From: Euzebyales bacterium
GTDB taxonomy: Bacteria; Actinomycetota; Nitriliruptoria; Euzebyales; JAHELV01
Reading direction: 5' to 3'
NCBI GenBank assembly: GCA_035461305.1
Contig: DATHVN010000174.1
Coordinates: 1-42,743 of the forward strand
DNA: 42,743 bases
Within the stretch, counting starts at the first letter, position 1. The number at the start of each line of letters is the position of its first letter. The notes below the pieces were generated by a model that searched no databases, had not been told where the DNA came from, and saw only the letters and a program-made list of their open reading frames with translations. The position numbers and the translations under genes were made by a program. Below, piece after piece: positions 41,003 to 42,743 of the stretch.

Positions 41003-41025
41003 CCGGAGGAGGCGCCTGCTACCTT
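40997..41025 (+). promoter_or_regulatory. pyr operon promoter (TTGTGA, 17-base spacer, TACCTT)
   Basis: -35 TTGTGA at 40997-41002 and -10 TACCTT at 41020-41025 are 17 bases apart, a near-ideal arrangement. Transcription would begin near 41032, just before the PyrR-binding loop. Confidence 0.6.
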
Positions 41026-41036
41026 CAAGCCGACGC

Positions 41037-41068
41037 CCTTTAAGCCTGGTCCCGCGAGGCCAGAAAGG
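41037..41068 (+). promoter_or_regulatory. PyrR-binding RNA loop over the pyrR ribosome binding site
   Basis: CCTTT at 41037-41041 pairs with AAAGG at 41064-41068, and CCTGG with CCAG closer in, leaving the loop with TCCCGCGAGG. This matches the PyrR binding loop known from pyr operons, with its conserved GGTCC and GAGGCC. The 3' arm AAAGG is also the ribosome binding site for pyrR (ATG at 41078), so binding of PyrR with UMP would block translation. No terminator hairpin follows, so translational control, as known in mycobacteria, is inferred. Confidence 0.75.
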
Positions 41069-41077
41069 TCGAGATCG

Positions 41078-41659
41078 ATGACGGCTGCGCGTGCATCCGG
41101 TGCCGTGACCCCCGACCCCCTGTCGCGTGAGGTCCTCGATGCGGAGGCGATCCGTCGGGCGGTGCGGCGCATGGCGCACCAGATCCTCGAGCACCACTCG
41201 GGCGCGGATGCTCTCGTGGTCATGGGCGTCCACACGCGCGGTGCGCCGCTCGCACGGCGCCTCGTGACCGACATCGAGGAGATCGAGCAGGTCCGCGTGC
41301 CGGTGGGTGCGCTCGACGTGTCGCTGTACCGCGACGACTATGCGCGCATCGGCCCCCGGCCCCTGGAACGCACGCACTTCCCCGTCGACACCGCCGGGCG
41401 CACCGTGATCCTGGTGGACGACGTCCTGTACACGGGACGGACCGTACGCGCCGCGATGGAGGCGGTCATCGACCAGGGCCGGCCGGACGCGATCGAGCTG
41501 GCGGTGCTGGTCGACCGTGGGCACAGGGAGCTGCCGATCCGCGCGGACTACGTGGGCAAGAACCTGCCGACGGCCGCCGACGAGGTCGTACGCGTGCGGC
41601 TGCGGGAGCACGACGACGTCGACGCCGTGTCCATCGAGCACAGGACGGCGCAGCAGTGA
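41078..41659 (+). CDS. pyrR: pyrimidine operon regulator / uracil phosphoribosyltransferase PyrR
   Basis: An RNA-binding regulator that senses UMP and also converts uracil to UMP weakly. The 193-residue protein shows [19 protein letters not shown] near 46-64, [10 protein letters not shown] near 79-88 and the PRPP motif [20 protein letters not shown] near 109-128. ATG 41078 follows AAAGG of the loop. Its TGA overlaps the GTG of pyrB as GTGA. Confidence 0.95.
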   Translation: MTAARASGAVTPDPLSREVLDAEAIRRAVRRMAHQILEHHSGADALVVMGVHTRGAPLARRLVTDIEEIEQVRVPVGALDVSLYRDDYARIGPRPLERTHFPVDTAGRTVILVDDVLYTGRTVRAAMEAVIDQGRPDAIELAVLVDRGHRELPIRADYVGKNLPTAADEVVRVRLREHDDVDAVSIEHRTAQQ

Positions 41660-42636
41660 CAACACCCGACGCGATCGTCCTCGACCCGCCCGACACCCAC
41701 AGGCGTGGGCTGACCCACCTGCTGGACATGGCGGCGCTCGACGCCGACACGATCACCGCCGTCCTCGACACCGCCCGCGCGTTCGAGCAGCTCGCGACCC
41801 GTCCGATCAAGAAGGTGCCGACCCTGCGTGGTCGGACCGTGTGCAACCTGTTCTACGAGGACTCCACCCGCACGCGGGTCAGCTTCGAGATCGCCGCGAA
41901 GCGCCTGTCGGCCGACGTGCTGAACTTCTCGGCGAAGGGCTCGAGCGTGTCGAAGGGGGAATCGCTGAAGGACACGGCGCTGACCCTGCAGGCGATGGGC
42001 GTCGACGCGATCGTCATCCGCCACCACGCTTCCGGTGCCCCGTGGCAGCTGATGCGCTGGGTCGACGGGCATGTGTTGAACGCGGGTGACGGTCGCCACC
42101 AGCACCCGACCCAGGCGCTTCTCGACCTGTTCACGATCCGTGAGCGCTTCGGCACGCTGAGCGGCCTGCACGTCGCGGTCGTCGGCGACGTGCTGCACTC
42201 TCGTGTGGCGCGCAGCCTCGTGCAGGGGCTGCGCACGATGGGTGCCGGCGTCACACTCATCGGTCCGCCCACCCTGCTGCCGATGGCGGCTGGGGACTGG
42301 GGCGTCGACATCGCGCACGATCCCGACCCGGTGCTGGGCAAGGCCGACGTGGTCTACCTGCTGCGGGTCCAGCGCGAGCGGATGGAGGAGCAGTTCATCC
42401 CCTCGATCCGCGAGTACGCACGCCTGTGGGGCGTCGATCGCCGGCGACTCGGCCAGCTGGCCGACCAGGCCGTGATCATGCACCCTGGCCCGATGAACCG
42501 CGGGATCGAGTTGACGGCCGACGCGGCCGATGCGCCGAACTCGCTGATCACGCAGCAGGTGGCCAACGGCGTCGCCGTGCGCATGAGCTGCCTGTACCTG
42601 ATGCTCGGGGGCGACCATCCGACCCAAGGCGGTTGA
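41656..42636 (+). CDS. pyrB: aspartate carbamoyltransferase catalytic subunit
   Basis: Joins carbamoyl phosphate and aspartate in pyrimidine synthesis. The 326-residue enzyme has the carbamoyl phosphate site [20 protein letters not shown] near 66-85, [20 protein letters not shown] near 95-114, [20 protein letters not shown] near 144-163 and the C-terminal [11 protein letters not shown] near 276-286. GTG 41656 overlaps pyrR. No regulatory chain gene is present, as expected in actinobacteria. Six bases after the stop the repeat-encoded leader begins, presumably reaching pyrC. Confidence 0.97.
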   Translation: MTTPDAIVLDPPDTHRRGLTHLLDMAALDADTITAVLDTARAFEQLATRPIKKVPTLRGRTVCNLFYEDSTRTRVSFEIAAKRLSADVLNFSAKGSSVSKGESLKDTALTLQAMGVDAIVIRHHASGAPWQLMRWVDGHVLNAGDGRHQHPTQALLDLFTIRERFGTLSGLHVAVVGDVLHSRVARSLVQGLRTMGAGVTLIGPPTLLPMAAGDWGVDIAHDPDPVLGKADVVYLLRVQRERMEEQFIPSIREYARLWGVDRRRLGQLADQAVIMHPGPMNRGIELTADAADAPNSLITQQVANGVAVRMSCLYLMLGGDHPTQGG

Positions 42637-42642
42637 GCGGAC

Positions 42643-42743
42643 ATGACCTCAGGCAGCGTCGGCGGTAGGTCGCGTTGTGTGACCTCAGGCAGCGTCGGCG
42701 GTAGGTCGCGTTGTGTGACCTCAGGCAGCGTCAGCGGTAGGTC
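42643..42743 (+). CDS. repeat-encoded bridging peptide after pyrB (partial, runs off the window)
   Basis: ATG 42643, 6 bases after the pyrB stop, opens a frame of 12-residue units: MTSGSVGGRSRC, VTSGSVGGRSRC and VTSGSVSGRS, still open at the window edge. By analogy with the other copies it should end in an ATGA or GTGA overlap with the next gene, likely pyrC. No separate ribosome binding site is strong (TTGAGCGG before it), so coupling to pyrB is likely. Confidence 0.55.
   Translation, partial: MTSGSVGGRSRCVTSGSVGGRSRCVTSGSVSGR
42644..42743 (+). repeat. tandem dispersed bridging repeat after pyrB (three units, continues beyond the window)
   Basis: Units at 42644-42671, 42680-42707 and 42716-42743, 36 bases apart. 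The first two are identical over 36 bases; the third differs at one base in the core. Each begins TGACCTCAGG and ends GCGGTAGGTC. This is the longest array in the window and may extend further. Confidence 0.92.

Noticed and set aside
40778-41659. Toxin-antitoxin pair made of the RHH protein and its downstream gene
   Set aside because: The downstream gene is a clear pyrR with its own promoter and RNA control loop, not a toxin.

Overview
The window is about 43 kb of very GC-rich chromosome from an actinobacterium. Gene content and order follow a block known from mycobacteria: thrS, a HIT-family Ap4A phosphorylase, pgsA, a PatA-like acyltransferase, pimA, pdxS, pdxT, yebC, ruvCAB, yajC, secD, secF, apt, rel, an MBL hydrolase, aspS, alaS, ruvX, mltG, aroE, aroC, aroK, aroB, aroQ, efp, nusB and a pyrR-pyrB pair. 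Many starts are GTG, -10 boxes are of the TAnnnT type, and many junctions are 4-base NTGA overlaps. The loose synteny and lack of mycobacterial lineage genes suggest a deep-branching lineage (for example Nitriliruptoria, Egibacter or Euzebya relatives). That placement is inference.

Layout: 1-7.4 kb holds a TPR membrane protein, a DUF2007 protein, threonyl-tRNA synthetase and a phosphatidylinositol/mannoside lipid operon. 7.5-11.3 kb holds LemA, a decayed lipoprotein region, PLP synthase PdxS/PdxT and YebC. 11.4-13.7 kb is ruvCAB. 13.8-18.3 kb is the Sec accessory operon (yajC, an HD-domain protein, secD, secF) followed by apt. 18.4-22.6 kb holds rel, a convergent TrkA-C membrane protein and an MBL hydrolase. 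22.6-27.1 kb holds duplicated palindromes, a UbiA prenyltransferase, aspS and a polyprenyl glycosylphosphotransferase. 27.5-33.8 kb runs through a Uma2-like protein, DUF948, DUF6167, alaS, ruvX, mltG and aroE. 34.1-38.1 kb has an internally deleted EAL-HDOD protein and aroC-aroK-aroB. 38.1-39.0 kb is a frameshifted GAF-domain pseudogene. 39.0-42.7 kb has aroQ, efp, nusB, an orphan VapB-like antitoxin and the pyr operon, which carries a PyrR-binding RNA loop.

The most unusual signal lies in the junctions between genes. A dispersed repeat with a 36-base period (12 codons) sits between pdxS and pdxT, before secD, between secD and secF, and after pyrB. Each copy encodes a tiny in-frame peptide (MTSGSGSGRS, MTSCSVSGRS, MTSGSVGGRS or MTSCSEAVGRR). 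Each copy ends in GGTAGGTC about 7 bases before the next start codon, and the peptide's stop codon overlaps the downstream start as ATGA or GTGA. The unit behaves like a duplicated translation-initiation cassette. Non-repeated mini-cistrons with the same NTGA geometry bridge pgsA-patA, secF-apt, aroK-aroB, efp-nusB and mltG-aroE. The HIT gene carries an in-frame 42-base tandem repeat at its start. I read this as a relay of translational coupling by short bridging peptides. The repeats are directly visible; the function is inference.

No rRNA, tRNA, CRISPR array, insertion sequence or prophage was seen.
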